Assembly (NCBI GenBank): GCA_014529385.2
Contig: CM043960.1
Coordinates: 28,919,396 to 28,983,395 of the forward strand
DNA: 64,000 nucleotides
From: Adiantum capillus-veneris
Taxonomy: Eukaryota; Streptophyta; Polypodiopsida; Polypodiales; Pteridaceae
Direction: 5' to 3'
How positions within the stretch are numbered: the first letter of the stretch is position 1; each line of letters starts with the position of its first letter. Below the pieces are notes generated by a model. It worked only from the letters and a program-made list of their open reading frames with translations. It was not told where the DNA came from and made no database searches. The translations under genes and the position numbers were made by a program. This document shows, in pieces, positions 45,224 through 57,218 of the stretch.

Positions 45224-46680
45224 GATGAAGGCATCATGCTCTCGTACCTTTCCCCAAGCATAGGAGAGTGATGATCCTTTGCAATGAGCATCCTCTTTTG
45301 GAGCTTCGATGGTGGAAGCCCTAGGAGTCTCATTGCGAGTATTCTTCTTGGGGCAAGAACGATAGCCATGTCCTTGCTCCCCACACTTGAAACACTTATG
45401 GTCCTTGCGAAAAGCTTCAAGCTCTTCAGGAGAGAGTTTGTTTTTACCTTTGTAAACTCCCTTCTCCTTGGACCGATTGTTGTTGTTGTTGTTGGAAGTG
45501 CCTTGGGAATTATTTTGAGCATTGGATTTCCCCTTTGCATCATTTTTATCTTTGTTTCCAAGGGCTTGACATTACGTCTAGCCCCTTGATGGAAATTGAT
45601 GCGTGAAGCAACCATGGTGTGGTGGATTACTTCGGTAATAGTACCGGGCCGTTGAGAGTTGATATATTCGGCCATCTCTTCAGGTAATCCCGCACAGAAT
45701 TGCTGTCTTTGCTCGGCAAAGTCTATCTTTTGAAAGACAGTAGCTTTGAGATGTAAATCCCAAAACTTATCTACATACTTGTTGTTAGAATCATGAGAGA
45801 GGAGCTTCAAGCTGCGCCATTCGGTAAGAACTTTATCTTTAGTATCGCTTGGAAGAAATTGCTTCATGATGGAAACTCGTAGAGTTTTCCAGGTCTTTGG
45901 GGCTTCTCCATTGCCACGAAGGCTAGCCCACCATTGACGAGCTGATTTTTGGAAGTGCATAGCTACATGGCGTAGCTTGGAGGACTCTGTGAAGCCCTCG
46001 TCCCCAAAGGCCGCATCAAATTGCTGGATGAAGGCCAACACTTTGTCGGTAGCACCAAAGGTGCCATCGTAGGTGAGAAAAGAGATACTCTTTCCTCCCT
46101 CCTTGAACTTCTTTAGCTTTTGTGACCTTCGCCATGCAGGAAATGATTTGCGATGCCCTCCGCTCTTGTATTCTCTAGGAGAATAGCCATAACTTTCATC
46201 GGAAGAGAAGGAAGGTGAAGAAGAAGGAGAAGAGGGTGACCTCTTCCTAGCCCTTTTCTTCCTTTGTTTCCTCTCTTGCCTTTGAGAGTGATGAGGAGAA
46301 GGACTATGGGTTGCTCTTTTCCTCTTGGGAGGAGTAGGCGATCGTCTAGACCGCCTTCTTCGTGGAGCCACATCTTCAGAAGAACTTAGACTTTCATTGC
46401 TTTCTTTCTCTTTGGATTCCTCCTCTCGAATGGGAGAGAGTCTTCTTTTGGGGGTCTCTTCAAGAGGCCTCCTAAGCTCTCTCTCCTCTTGGAGAGGAAG
46501 GGAAATTCCATAGGCACAAAGTTGTTGAGTAACTTCGGCTTGCAAGGTAGGGTTGCCCATAGCTTGTTGCAACCTAGTCACAAGATAATTCACAAACATG
46601 GGAGCATCATCATTAGCACCTTCATGTGCAAAATCAAAGCTATCAATGTTCATTCTACTCTCTTGATTATTGTCAGCCAT
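45184..46680 (-). pseudogene. Element E gag with one-base frameshift
   Basis: Starts MADNNQESRMNIDSFDF at 46680 and reads the gag core ([33 protein letters not shown]). Near 45557 an A run is one base shorter than in A and C. The product then runs on in a wrong frame to 45184, missing the zinc knuckle, which is intact ([14 protein letters not shown]) in the pol frame near 45380. The 40-base overlap with the pol frame is therefore accidental. Confidence 0.88.
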
Positions 46681-47082
46681 GTTAACAAAATTTTATGTAT
46701 GTACTTAGTGTATGCTTTGGCAATTCAAAACCTTAGTTGCCACTCCTCTTAGCCTTTGAAAATCGCCTCTTAAGTATCTACACCCACGGCTCAAAGTGGT
46801 TAATTATAGAGAGTAGAGGAGTAGGTCTAACATAGCAGAGTTGCCAAGGGCTAGCTCCTTTCGGACTTCTTATGGCTCAATAATGGTAAAGCCGTAGGCA
46901 AGTCTAAAAAGACTCCATTATTAAGTCCAAAGCTCCCGAGGTGTGCACCATCCCCCACATAGTGGGCTTAACAAAACCGGTATTAGATCCCAGTTCCACT
47001 TACTCTATTATAATTAACAACATCAACCATTTATAGGCTACTTAAGGACCTCTCTTCTTAAGCAAGAAAAGAGAAACCAAAT
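46681..47082 (-). other. Untranslated leader of element E
   Basis: Matches the leader of A at 5934-6334. No coding. Confidence 0.6.
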
Positions 47083-47094
47083 GCTCTGATACCA
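47083..47094 (-). promoter_or_regulatory. Primer-binding site of element E
   Basis: TGGTATCAGAGC on the minus strand, one base from the 5' LTR; initiator-Met tRNA type. Confidence 0.9.
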
Positions 47095-47095
47095 A

Positions 47096-48708
47096 TGTAA
47101 TGGAATTTGCCTATTCAATTTGAGAATAGCGGAATTTAATGAGAGTACTTTCAAGAAATGATTTTGTGAGCAAAGCGGGTAGACATAATTGAAGATAGCA
47201 ACATAATCATAGCAATTAGTTAACTTGGCATAGACAATACTTTTGCAAGAGAGAGAGTTTAGAGAACATGACAACAATTGAGGACCGGATTTATGTGGAG
47301 CCGGTCCCCCCTCCAATAGGCATTTGTATTATGATTTCTCCCATAAAGAGAGACTTGTTACAATACAGTCTTTGTGTTCCTTGTGACCTAGGTGAAGCAA
47401 TGAAGATGGAAAGCTTCATGCATCACCATCATAGCATAACCTAAACTTGAAGAAAGCTTTAACTATACCAAGCCTCAGTCCCAAGACCTCAAACACCTTC
47501 GAAGGTGGAGAGAGCTAGCAGGGAATGAGGGTAGGGAAGAGGAAGAAGAAACATTTCGTAGGAGAAAGAATTAGTTCCTCACTTATCATAATCTTGTTGC
47601 TAGCATACATAATAAGCATAGTAATGAAGAAGAAGGATATGGCAAGCTTAAGCATTGAAGCATGGCTCTTGGTTGGATTTGCACTCCATAGCCAAGAGTG
47701 TTGGTGTAGGCTCTCAACCTCTACTTGCTTGGAGAGGGAGCTCTTGCACTTTGCATATCACACAATGAGAGTTCTTGTGAGTGTGTGTGGGTGAGTATAC
47801 CCCCTAGGCACCCCCCTAGCTTGCTTGGGTCGACCCCCCCTTGTAGCTCATGCCTGAAGCTCATTGGACCCCTCTAGGCCTAGCCAATCACAAGCAAGAG
47901 CCATTACAAGCAACATGGGTAGCCTTGGGACAAGTGTCCCCCATTCCCCTTTGAGAGAGAGGACTTGATAAATGCTAAAACAATTAGATAATTCATGTAA
48001 TTTATCATTGGACCCCTTTGAAGCCTAGCCAATAGGCTTCAAGCAACACATGAAGGTAACATGGGTAGGGGCCTGACATGTGTCCTTGCTGCCTCTTCAA
48101 GTTGGGCTTCCCTTGTGTGTGTGAGTGGGTGTTCTCTCTCTAGCCCCTAGGAAAAGGGCTCGCCCCCCCTCTTGTAGGAATGCTTTTGACTTTTAGGTGA
48201 TCAAGCACCTTACTCACCAAGCATGACAAAGCACTTGAACTAGGGGGTGTTCCCACAAGCATCTCAGGCAAGCTTCTCAAGGCACCTCAAGTACTTTAAT
48301 CATGCAGCAATTCAAGCACCTCAAGCATGGAGCCAGTCAAGCACCTCAAGCATCTTAATCAAGCACCTCAATCATGAAAAACACCTCAAGCATGACAAGC
48401 ACCTCGAGCTTGGGCCGGGTTCCCACCTCAAGCTCAGCCCTAGCTTACTTAAGGTCAAAGGACTTTTACACACATTTATTGGAGGTCTTCAATGAAGCTA
48501 ACCCTAAGGTCTTATGCTCCATTGGTTAGCCTTGCTCTTTGATAGACCATCTCCCTTTTGGGCCCCTTTACCATTGGCCCCGTGTTGAGATAGATCTATA
48601 AGCACATACCTATATCTTAACACTTGTTCCCGTTTATTCTCCCACATTAAGTGATCAATTTAATATGAGAAAATCATTTGGGTTAGTTAGATATTAGATT
48701 TTATGACA
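47096..48708 (-). repeat. 5' LTR of element E (right)
   Basis: TGTAATGG...TTATGACA, 1613 bp, about 99.6 percent identical by eye to the left LTR. Confidence 0.96.
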
Positions 48709-48713
48709 AATTG
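48709..48713. repeat. Target-site duplication of element E, right copy (AATTG)
   Basis: Matches 39943-39947. Confidence 0.95.
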
Positions 48714-51050
48714 GGCAAAATGCCATCCACATTAGTCTTCATCGGTTTGACGATTGAACACTAATTGCCATGAGGGCTATGAGCCACACATGCTGGCTAA
48801 GAGCCATTGTTCAATCTAGGGTAAGACCCAATGGTTGGTATTCCTTGGATGATTGTTCTGAAGATTGAATAGCTCTACCCAGTGGAGTACACATTGACGT
48901 TAATTGACAAGCAAGAGTCTTGTCATTGATGTTTAGTGTGTCATTTTGCACTACATGTTTTCAATGCGACGCTCGAGTTGAGTTTTTGATAACCTTAAAC
49001 TCCCATCAGCTGATCTCTACCACGGAGTATAGATGCAGCAATAGGTTGAAACAGCATGGTTGTCCATGAGCTAGGCATTTCACTTGTGTGGATCTCCGGC
49101 TCCCTCTATAGCACTACGGATTGTCTATGAACATATTGTTTTGGGGTAAGACCCGGCGGGTGATTGCTACATCTCCCCATAGGCATCGAGGATCATAGTT
49201 TGATCTATCCCAGTTCTAATTTCAAGGAAAGAAGCCAGTAATCTACCATGGGGTAGCGGAAAAAATCAACTTTTCAAGTTGATTCTCATCATTCTGTACA
49301 CGATTAACTAGGTTGGTTATCGTTACCTACTAATTGAGCAGTTTCTACAAAAGGTCTTACCAAGGGGTTTGACTACGTAAATTTTAACCAACGGGTTTGG
49401 ATTGCGAAGGCAACACCCAGGGTTTCAAGTGCAATGTTGCTTGTTTTTTTTCACAGGTGGGAGATGTACTCCTATGCATTTGAATACGGGTAACTGAATT
49501 TTCAGTTCAATCCCGAGGGCCATGCCAAGGGCATGTCGAAACAAGTATTTTGGGCCGTAGTGTCCAAAGTACATTATGTTGTTATGAATCCACTTGTAGG
49601 ATTCGATTTGGCACATGCTGTCACATGGGATACAACATGGTCTAGGACCTCAAGGAGTTCGGTTTAGCCGGTATGGAGCAATGAATGAGGGTCCCTCTCA
49701 CTCTTGTCGCAGAGTGGTTAGAGTTACCTGCACACACAAGTACATCTTGTACTTGAAGGATGTTCTTTTTTCAGACATCCTCAGTTGAGACATATTCCAC
49801 ATGTGGCAAATATGAGTCTCTTGGACTGACACTAGCGTCCCTTATTTCAAATATGTGTCACGACAAAGTCCCTAGGTGCTAGTCACATCTGTTTTCTAGA
49901 CCATTTTTAGCACGACGTATTAGGAGCACTTTCGTAGCCAGAAAATACTTAGAATGACTTGTCCAGGTACAAGTACAGCTAAACAACATCACAGATGGTT
50001 GTTTATACATATAGCAAGGCTCTAAATTGTTAATGAAAAAGTTTCATTGTTTGTACCTAGAAGTGGTAACTGTTTCACCTTCTATTATGGTTCAGACATT
50101 TCAGCAAAGCTTGCAAAATATTGCAAGTGAAAGTATTTTGTTTCTTTTCAAAACTATTTACATTCCTTTAAGTGTGTGCTAGGCACATCACATTTGCTAT
50201 AAGTATTGGCAAGAGTTACCACGGATATACAGGTTCGGATCTGTTTTTTGCTAAATGCATGCACACTAGGTGCTATGGGCCCTAGTGTTTAGCAAAGGCT
50301 GATTTGGAACGGCATGCATATTCCTCAACTTGTTGCTTATGAAGCATTCTGCACTCTATGTGCATTATCTCTAGGAGATTACTTTTGGGTCTACTAATCA
50401 CCAATAGAGGTCATGGCTCGGTTTGAGTGTTTGTGGATTTTTCAAGTTAACCGCGATGGTTATTTCGGACATTGTTGATTCCTCAACAATGTTACACGAT
50501 ATTGCGATTCCCATTTACCAGTCATCTGGGACGACTGTCTGTAAACCGTGATGAAAACACACCTCAGTACTGTCAGTTATCCAAGGGGATAGGCAGATTA
50601 CAAAGAGTAATCTTGTGCTGAAGGATATGCAAAGTGTGTACGTTAGCACCAAGCGATCCAATCAGTAAGTATTTATTGCTCTACTTGGAATTTTCTTACC
50701 ATAAGTCAAAGCATGTTTGCGACTAGGTATAGTCTCTCCATGTATCAATCAAGTTCTCAACCTTGAACACTAGTGATGGTGGGGTTGTTTACTACTGAAA
50801 TTGGAAAACAAGTCAAGGACTTAAACTTGGCTAATGAGTATGCTAGCAAGTTACTTTCATGGAAAGTGAAAAGAGGTACTCTTTAGGGTACATCTTTGTG
50901 TAATAACTCGTTTTGAATACTCATGTGTGTTCTAAATGGAGTCTACACACAATGATAGGATAGGAATTGGTAACACAAGCTGGTTGCAAATGGACAACAA
51001 TGTGGAAAATCAAGATGTTACTCTTGGTTTCATTTAACCTCCTGCAGAAC
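48714..51050 (+). other. Right interior of element D, no recognised coding sequence
   Basis: Continuation of D after E. Short frames only (none above 70 codons); no RT, RNase H or integrase motif recognised on either strand. Confidence 0.6.
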
Positions 51051-51176
51051 CGTGTTCCAATCGACCAAACAGCTGGATCCATGAAGGATGCCACTTGGGA
51101 AAACATTAGTGTTCTTAAGAAGAAGTTCTCCACTTTTGTTTTCGAGGACGAAAAATCTTCTTTAAGGGGGGAGTAA
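51051..51176 (+). pseudogene. Chromodomain-like pol C-terminus left in element D
   Basis: The frame ending at 51176 reads MKDATWENISVLKKKFSTFV followed by FEDEKSSLRGE and a stop. A W-E core after a D/E-A-T segment and an EDK-L-GE tail is how many plant chromovirus polyproteins end. It shows that D derives from a gypsy element whose enzyme region is lost or unrecognisable. Confidence 0.6.
51163..51176 (+). promoter_or_regulatory. Polypurine tract of element D
   Basis: AAGGGGGGAGTAA lies directly before the TG of the right LTR. Confidence 0.8.
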
Positions 51177-51332
51177 TGTCAGGACAATGGTAGGACCAGT
51201 CACGGCCAAGGGCCAGGGCCAAGGGTCAGGACGGACATGCAGTCAAGGGGGTCCCTATATTTAGAAGGCCAAGGGCCTATATAGGGCATGGCTGGGTGGT
51301 GATGAGCATGTTCCAGTCCCCTTTCCCTTTCA
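51177..51332 (+). repeat. Right (3') LTR of element D, 156 bp
   Basis: Same length as the left LTR, about 95 percent identical. Followed by the AGGTT duplication at 51333-51337. Confidence 0.93.
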
Positions 51333-51337
51333 AGGTT

Positions 51338-52009
51338 AGCTATCTCACTTTGGCCATCCGTTTGTGGGTGATAGGATGAAGAGAAATTCAACCTTGTACC
51401 TAGATTTTCAAAGAGACCTTTCCAAAAATTACTGGTCATTCTAGGATCTCTATCTGACACGATGGATGCAGGCAATCCATGGTGTTTGAAAATATGAGAT
51501 ATGAAGAGGGTTTCCATTTGGTGTGCCCTGATAGTCTTTTTGACAGGAATAAAGTGTGCTTGCTTGCTAAACCTGTCAACTATTGTCCATATTCCCGTAT
51601 TTCCATAGATAGACTTGGGTAATCCAAAGATAAAATCCATGGATATACTCTACCATGGCGAATTAGGAATTGGTAATGGCTGGAGTAATCCAGGTTGCTT
51701 CCCTCCATCATTCTTGGTCTTTTGGCATACCGCACATTTTGAAACATACTCTTGTATGTCCAATTTCATGGTGGGTCAATAAAAATATGTCTCTACTCCT
51801 CAAAGAGTAGGTTGAATCCCTCTATGCCATGCATAGGGAGGAGCATGGGATTCGTACACTACTTTCTCACGAAGGGAGTGAGTAACACATAGTTTGTTTC
51901 CATGGAGAAGATAACCATCCTGCAAGGTGAATGGTTTCTCTTTCTTCCCTAAGGCAAGGGCTGACATTATGTCTTTAAAATCAAGGTCAATAGCGTACTC
52001 ATCTATCAT
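51338..52009 (-). pseudogene. Element C integrase, zinc-binding part and catalytic core
   Basis: Reads ESHAPPYAWHRGIQPTL, then after frame breaks MDFIFGLPKSIYGNTGIWTI, ASIVSDRDPRMTSNFW and YHPQTDGQSEIANL. The DDE residues survive, and the gene is cut by D immediately after the Glu segment. Confidence 0.85.
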
Positions 52010-52579
52010 GGAAGATAGATCATTGTGAGTTTGCTATAGACACCGCATTTGCCCTTGGTCATCGTGATAGTGCATCGGCCACTTGATTATGTTTACCAAC
52101 AATATGAGCAATATGAAAATTGAATTGCGAAAGAAAATTTTCCCACCTTATTTGTTTGTCGGAGAGCTTGGTTTGCATCATGAAGTACTTGAGACTTTGG
52201 TGGTTTGTTTGTAAGATGAATGGAGTTCCCAATAGATAGTGCTACCAAGTGTCAAGGACATGTCGGATAGCTAGTAGCTCCTTCTCGTAGATACCCACTT
52301 GTCGAAATTGAGTCTTCAACTCTCATATGCTATGGCATGCCCTTCTTGAAGCAAAACTGCTCCAAGGCAATCTCCACAAGCATCAAATTGGACCTCAAAT
52401 GGTTTTGAGAGATCCCGTAGTGTAAGTTCGGGTTGAGAGGTAAGCTTTTCTTTAAGTTTCTCAAAAGCCCTTTTCTCTTTAGCAGTCCATATGTACTTAA
52501 CATTTCTCTTGGTCAAGTCATGTAGTGGTCTTGCTATTTGGGAGAATTTAGCTATGAAGCATCTATAATATGCACACAT
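52010..52579 (-). pseudogene. Element C RNase H region
   Basis: Reads KPFEVQFDACGDCLGAVLLQ with the first catalytic Asp, then breaks; fragments of the RTDHQSLKYF region follow in shifted frames down to 52050. Confidence 0.8.
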
Positions 52580-52591
52580 ACTAATAAATCT

Positions 52592-53344
52592 TCATAGATC
52601 ATATAGATTTCTTGGATTAGGCCATCCTTTTATTACCCCAAGCTTCATTGGATCTATACGGATACCATCTTGAGAGATAATATGACCTAAGTATTGAATT
52701 TCGTGGAGGAAAAATTCACTCTTCTTCTGGTTAATGAAAAGTATATTCTCCCTCATAGCTTGAAAACTTACGTGGAGATGTTGTTTATGCTCCTCCAAAG
52801 ATTTGGAGTATATGATAATGTCGTCGAAGAACACTCCAGTGATGCGGTAGGGTGTAAAGATTTTCTCCATTAGGCGGTTGAACGTGGCTGGAGTATTTGT
52901 CAAACCAAAAGGCACGACAAGATATTCATAAAGACCAAATGTTGTACGGAACGTGATCTTTACGATATCTTCATTCACTATCCTTATTTGATGATAGCCA
53001 CTTTTAAGGTCAATCCTATTGAAGTAGGTCAAACCTTGTAGCTTATCAGACAGATCTTCTACCCACGGTACGAGAAATCTCTTTTTGATAGTGATACGAT
53101 TTAGTACTCGATAGCCCACACACATGCGGTATGTGCCATCTTTCTTTTGCACTAAAAGGACTGGTGAACAAAAGGGAGAGGAGCTAGGCCTCACCATCCC
53201 TTTGTCTACCAACTCATGCACTTGCCTCATAATCTTCTCTTGTTGAGCTTGAGAAACTCTATAAAGAGGTTTATTAGGCGGTGAGCTCCCAAGTAGAAGC
53301 TCTATCTTATGGTCATCATCCCCTCGTTTTGGAGGTAACTCCAT
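52592..53344 (-). pseudogene. Element C reverse transcriptase
   Basis: A 250-codon open stretch: [47 protein letters not shown] and catalytic FFDDIIIYSKS near 52810. It ends at a frame break near 52590. The catalytic pair is intact. Confidence 0.88.
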
Positions 53345-53368
53345 AGGGATGTCATCAATAAATACATC

Positions 53369-53962
53369 TTAGGATCCATTTAGAAAATTAGAAAAGTCTA
53401 ATTCTTCTTGATTCCTACCACTTTGTTTTGTTAAAACATTAGCATCATTCAGAGACTCTTTGAAAAAAATCATGTACGAGGAAACCGAGCTTTTCATTGA
53501 CTTATCAAAAGCAGGAGAATTTACGAGTGGTATAGTACGACCGGACTCATTAGCATCTATATACATGCTCTTTTCCATGTAGGTGAAGTAGATACTCCTT
53601 TTAGGGAACTTCATGTTGGCAGCCATGCGGTTGAACCATGGTGCCCCTAGGATAACATTCTCATGTTGGAGAGGAGAGATGAAAAAGTCTTCTTTGTTGA
53701 CGTAGATTTGGACATGAAGCCTCAACTTCCCAATCAAGGGATTAACGGAGGCTTGTTTTTCCTTGAAAGCCCCATCGGCAGTTAAAATATCTCCCATATC
53801 AAAAGCTTGTATGCGCAGCTTTATGGCCAAATCCATTGATATGAAGTTGTCAGTAGAGCCATGATCAAATAGGATGAAGGCATCATGCTCCTTCACCTTC
53901 CCCCAAGCATATGAAAGGGATGATCCTTTGCAATGAGCATCCTCTTTTGGAGCTTTGACCAT
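53369..53962 (-). pseudogene. Element C protease region
   Basis: Reads [21 protein letters not shown] and E have Pro where C has His next to the catalytic Asp. [18 protein letters not shown] is the second hallmark. Ends at a stop near 53369. Confidence 0.85.
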
Positions 53963-55263
53963 GGAAGCTCTATGAGTCTCATTGCGGGCATTTCTTTTGG
54001 GACAAGAATGACAGCCATGTCCTTGCTCCCCACACTTAAAGCAGTTGTGATCTTTGTGAAAAGCCCAGGAGAGAGTTTTTTTAACCTTTGTAAACTCCTT
54101 TTTCCTTGGTCTTATTATTGTTGTTTTTGGAATTGAACTTGAGTATTGTTCTTCCCTCTCGAATCATTCCTATCTTTGTTTTCCATGGGCTTGGAATTCC
54201 TTTTAGCCCCTTGTTGGAAATTAATGCGAGAAGCAACCACAGTGTGGTGGATGACTTCGGTGATAGAACCAAGCCGTTGTGAGTTGACATACTCGACCAT
54301 TTCTTTAGGTAATCCGGCACAAAATTGATGCTTTTTCTCGGTGAAGTCTATCTTTTGAAACACTGTAGCTTTGAGATGTAAATCCCAAAACTTGTCTACA
54401 TATTTGTGGATAGACTCCTGGGAGAGTAGCTTCAAGCTTCTCCATTCAGTAAGCACTTTGTCCTTGACATCGCTTGCAAGGAATTGCTTCATTATGGAAA
54501 CTCGTAGAGTTCTCCATGTCCTTGGGGCTTCACCATTCTCGAGGAGACTAGCCCACCATTGACGAGCAGATTTTTGAAAGTGCATAGCTACATGGTGTAG
54601 CTAGGAGGACTCTGTGAATCCCTCGTCTCCAAAGGCCGCATCGAATTGCTGGATGAAGGCCAATACCTTGTCAATAGCACCAAAGGGGCCATCATAGGTG
54701 AGAAAAGAGATACTCTTTCCTCCCTCTTTGAACTTCTTAAGCTTTTGGGACCTTTTCCAAGTAGAGTAGGGTTTGCAATGTCCTCTCCTCTTGTATTCTC
54801 TAGGAGAATAACTGCCGCTTTCGTTGGACGAGGAGGAAGGTGAAGAAGAAGGAGAAGAGGATGACCTCTTTCTTGCCTTTTTCTTCCTTTGTTCCTCTCT
54901 TCCCTTTTAAAGTGACGAGGAGAAGGCCTATAGGATTATCAATTTCCTCTTGGGAGGAGCTGGGGTTTGTCGAGATTGCCGTCTTTGTGGAGCCAGATTC
55001 GCTTCTTTCTCATTCATTGGATTCCTCCTCTTCTCTTATTGGATAAAATCTTCTTTTGGAAGTCTCAACAAGAGGCTTCCTAAGCTCTCTCTCTCTTCTT
55101 GGAGAGGTAGGGAAATCCCATAAGCACGACACTGTTGTGTAACTTCGGTTTGCAAGGCAGGGTTGCCCATAGCTTGTTGCAACCTAGTAACAAGATAGTT
55201 CACAAACATTATGGCATCATCAATAGCACCATCATGTGCAAAATCAAAGTTGTCAATATTCAT
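53963..55263 (-). pseudogene. Element C gag, broken
   Basis: Pieces at 55263-55036 (MNIDNFDFAHDGAIDDAIMF), a disrupted Arg/Ser-rich middle, 54585-54115 ([15 protein letters not shown], gag core) and an intact zinc knuckle CFKCGEQGHGCHSC near 54020 in another frame. Several indels. The N-terminal ATG used in A and E is disrupted here. Confidence 0.85.
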
Positions 55264-55688
55264 TCTACTCCCTTGATTATTGTTAGATAGCCATGCTAAT
55301 TAAACTTGTGTATATGCTACTTTGTGCTTTGGTACCCTCAAAAACCTTAGTTGCTACGCTTCTTTACCTTTGAAAATTAGCTCTCAAGCAAACACACCCG
55401 TGGTTTAGAGACTGCTGATTGCAAAGAGTAATGGAAGGGGTCTAACATTGCCCGGTTGATTATGGTTCCTGTTGAGCTTGCTAGTAGCTCAATAATGCTT
55501 AAGCCAAAGGCAGGCCCCGAGAGACTCCATTATTAAGTCTATAGTTCCCAACAGTGTACCTCAAACTAAGTCCTTTTTAACCAAGATAATAGATCCTAGT
55601 CCCACTTACCCTCTTGCAATGAACAGGTCCAACCTTTCATCGACAACTTAAGGACCTCTCTTCTTAAGCAAGAAAAGAGAAACCAATA
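55264..55688 (-). other. Leader of element C
   Basis: Diverged counterpart of the A and E leaders. Confidence 0.55.
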
Positions 55689-55700
55689 GCTCTCATACCA
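55689..55700 (-). promoter_or_regulatory. Primer-binding site of element C
   Basis: TGGTATGAGAGC on the minus strand, one mismatch to the Met-tRNA type seen in A and E. Confidence 0.8.
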
Positions 55701-55701
55701 A

Positions 55702-56311
55702 TGTCATGGAATATGACTATGATAAGTAGCAAAATGAACATTACACCTGATTAGTTTGGCATGAACAATACATGTAAAAGAGAGAAGGAAAGATTAGAGA
55801 AATTGACAATAGTTGAGGACCAGATTTACTTGGAGCTGGTCCCCCCTCCAAAAGGCTTTTGTAATATAGATTCTCCCATGTAGAGATACTTGGTACAATA
55901 CAAGATTTGTGTTCCTTGAGACCTCGTTGGTGCAATGAAGATGGAAAGATTTATGCACCAAGATTATTCCCTTAACTATCTTACCAAATCATTAACTTGT
56001 CACCGGCCTCATTCCCAAGACATCAAACACCTTCGAAGGTGGAGAGAGCTAGAAGGAATGAGGATAGGGAAGAGGAAGAAGAAGTAACATACGAGAAAGA
56101 CAGAGACTCCTCACTCGATATTAATCTTGTTGCTTAGCATAGCATAATAGCATAGTAATGGAGATAAAGGAGATGGCAAGCATGCACTTTGGAGCATGGC
56201 TCTTGGTTGGATTTGCATTCCATAGCCAAGAGTTGTTGGTGTAGGCTCTCAACTTCTCAAGCTTGGAGAAGGAGATGGTGTTCTTGCACAACACACTATG
56301 AGAATGAGTGA

Positions 56312-56378
<67 letters not shown>

Positions 56379-56699
56379 TGAGAGAGGGTATATGGGCAAG
56401 CACACCCTCTCCTTGCTTGGGTCGACCCCCCTCTTCTAGCTCTTCCTTGATCGTGATTGGACCTCCTCAAGCTTGGCCAATCACATGCTTTGTAACAAGG
56501 GTAGCATTAGGACAAGTGTCGTCGATACCTTTTTAAGAAAGAGGGCTTGAATAATGCTTAAACAATACATTAAATAAACTAAATTCTCATTGGATCCCTT
56601 TAGAGGTCAACCAATAGGCTTTAGGCACTACATGAGGGCAACATGTGTAGGTGCCTGACATGTGTCCTTGTTGCCTCTTAGGTCTTGGGCTTGCCTTGA

Positions 56700-56730
<31 letters not shown>

Positions 56731-57218
56731 TTCTCTCTCTTGCCCTTAGCTTTAGGGCTTGCCCCCCTTCTTGTAGGTATCATGTTGACTTTGGAACACC
56801 TCACCCCTTGAGCACCTTATTCATGAAGCCCCTCAAGCACCTTAATCATCAAGCATGACAAGCACCTCAAGCACCTTAGTCAGCAAGCACGACAAGCACC
56901 TTAGTCAGCCAACACGACAAACACCTCAAGGTTCCCACCTCAAGCTGGCCCTAGCTTTCCTAAGGTCCTAGGTCTAACACTAACCTTTAAAGGCCTTTAA
57001 TGAAGCTAACCCTAAGGTCTTTCAAGCTCCATTAGCTAGCATTTCTCTTTGACAGACCATCTCTCATTTGGACCCATTGACTTTGGTCCCGTTCTGAGAT
57101 AGATCCATGAGCACATGTCTATATTCTAACTCTTGTTCCCGCTTATTCTCCCACATTAAATGATTAGTTCAATATGAGAAAATCATTTGGATTAGTTAGA
57201 TATTAGATTTTATAACAG
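55702..57218 (-). repeat. 5' LTR of element C (right)
   Basis: Plus-strand TGTCATGG...TTATAACA, 1517 bp. Contains (TG)n(AG)n at 56306-56374, (TG)n at 56700-56731 and the CAAGCACCTC minisatellite near 56830-56930. Followed by the GATTT duplication at 57219-57223. Confidence 0.9.

Larger units (their letters stand above)
39948..48708 (-). mobile_element. Element E: young, nearly intact Ty3/gypsy retrotransposon, same family as A
   Basis: 8761 bp, LTRs of 1612 and 1613 bp differing at only about six sites, AATTG duplications, primer site, polypurine tract and full gag-pol. Compared with A and C the only coding lesion noticed is one missing base in gag near 45557. It is the innermost and youngest layer of the nest. 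Confidence 0.96.
36947..51332 (+). mobile_element. Element D: LTR retrotransposon with 156-bp LTRs, non-autonomous
   Basis: Bounded by TGTCAGG...CTTTCA LTRs and AGGTT duplications. Without the nested element E it is about 5.6 kb. It has a Met-tRNA-like primer site and a polypurine tract, but no gag, protease, RT or integrase was recognised. Only the last 40 or so codons resemble the chromodomain end of a gypsy pol. LTRs this short with a long mostly non-coding interior suit a LARD/TRIM-type derivative of a gypsy element. Confidence 0.88.
33626..57218 (-). mobile_element. Element C: old Ty3/gypsy element, host of elements D and E
   Basis: Minus-strand gypsy element related to A and E (same gag start, same LTR architecture). 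About 9.2 kb remain when the D insertion is removed. The right LTR with primer site is 5', the left LTR is 3'. Coding is heavily broken, and the two LTRs differ by many substitutions and indels, so it is the oldest layer of the nest. D sits within its integrase gene. Confidence 0.9.
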
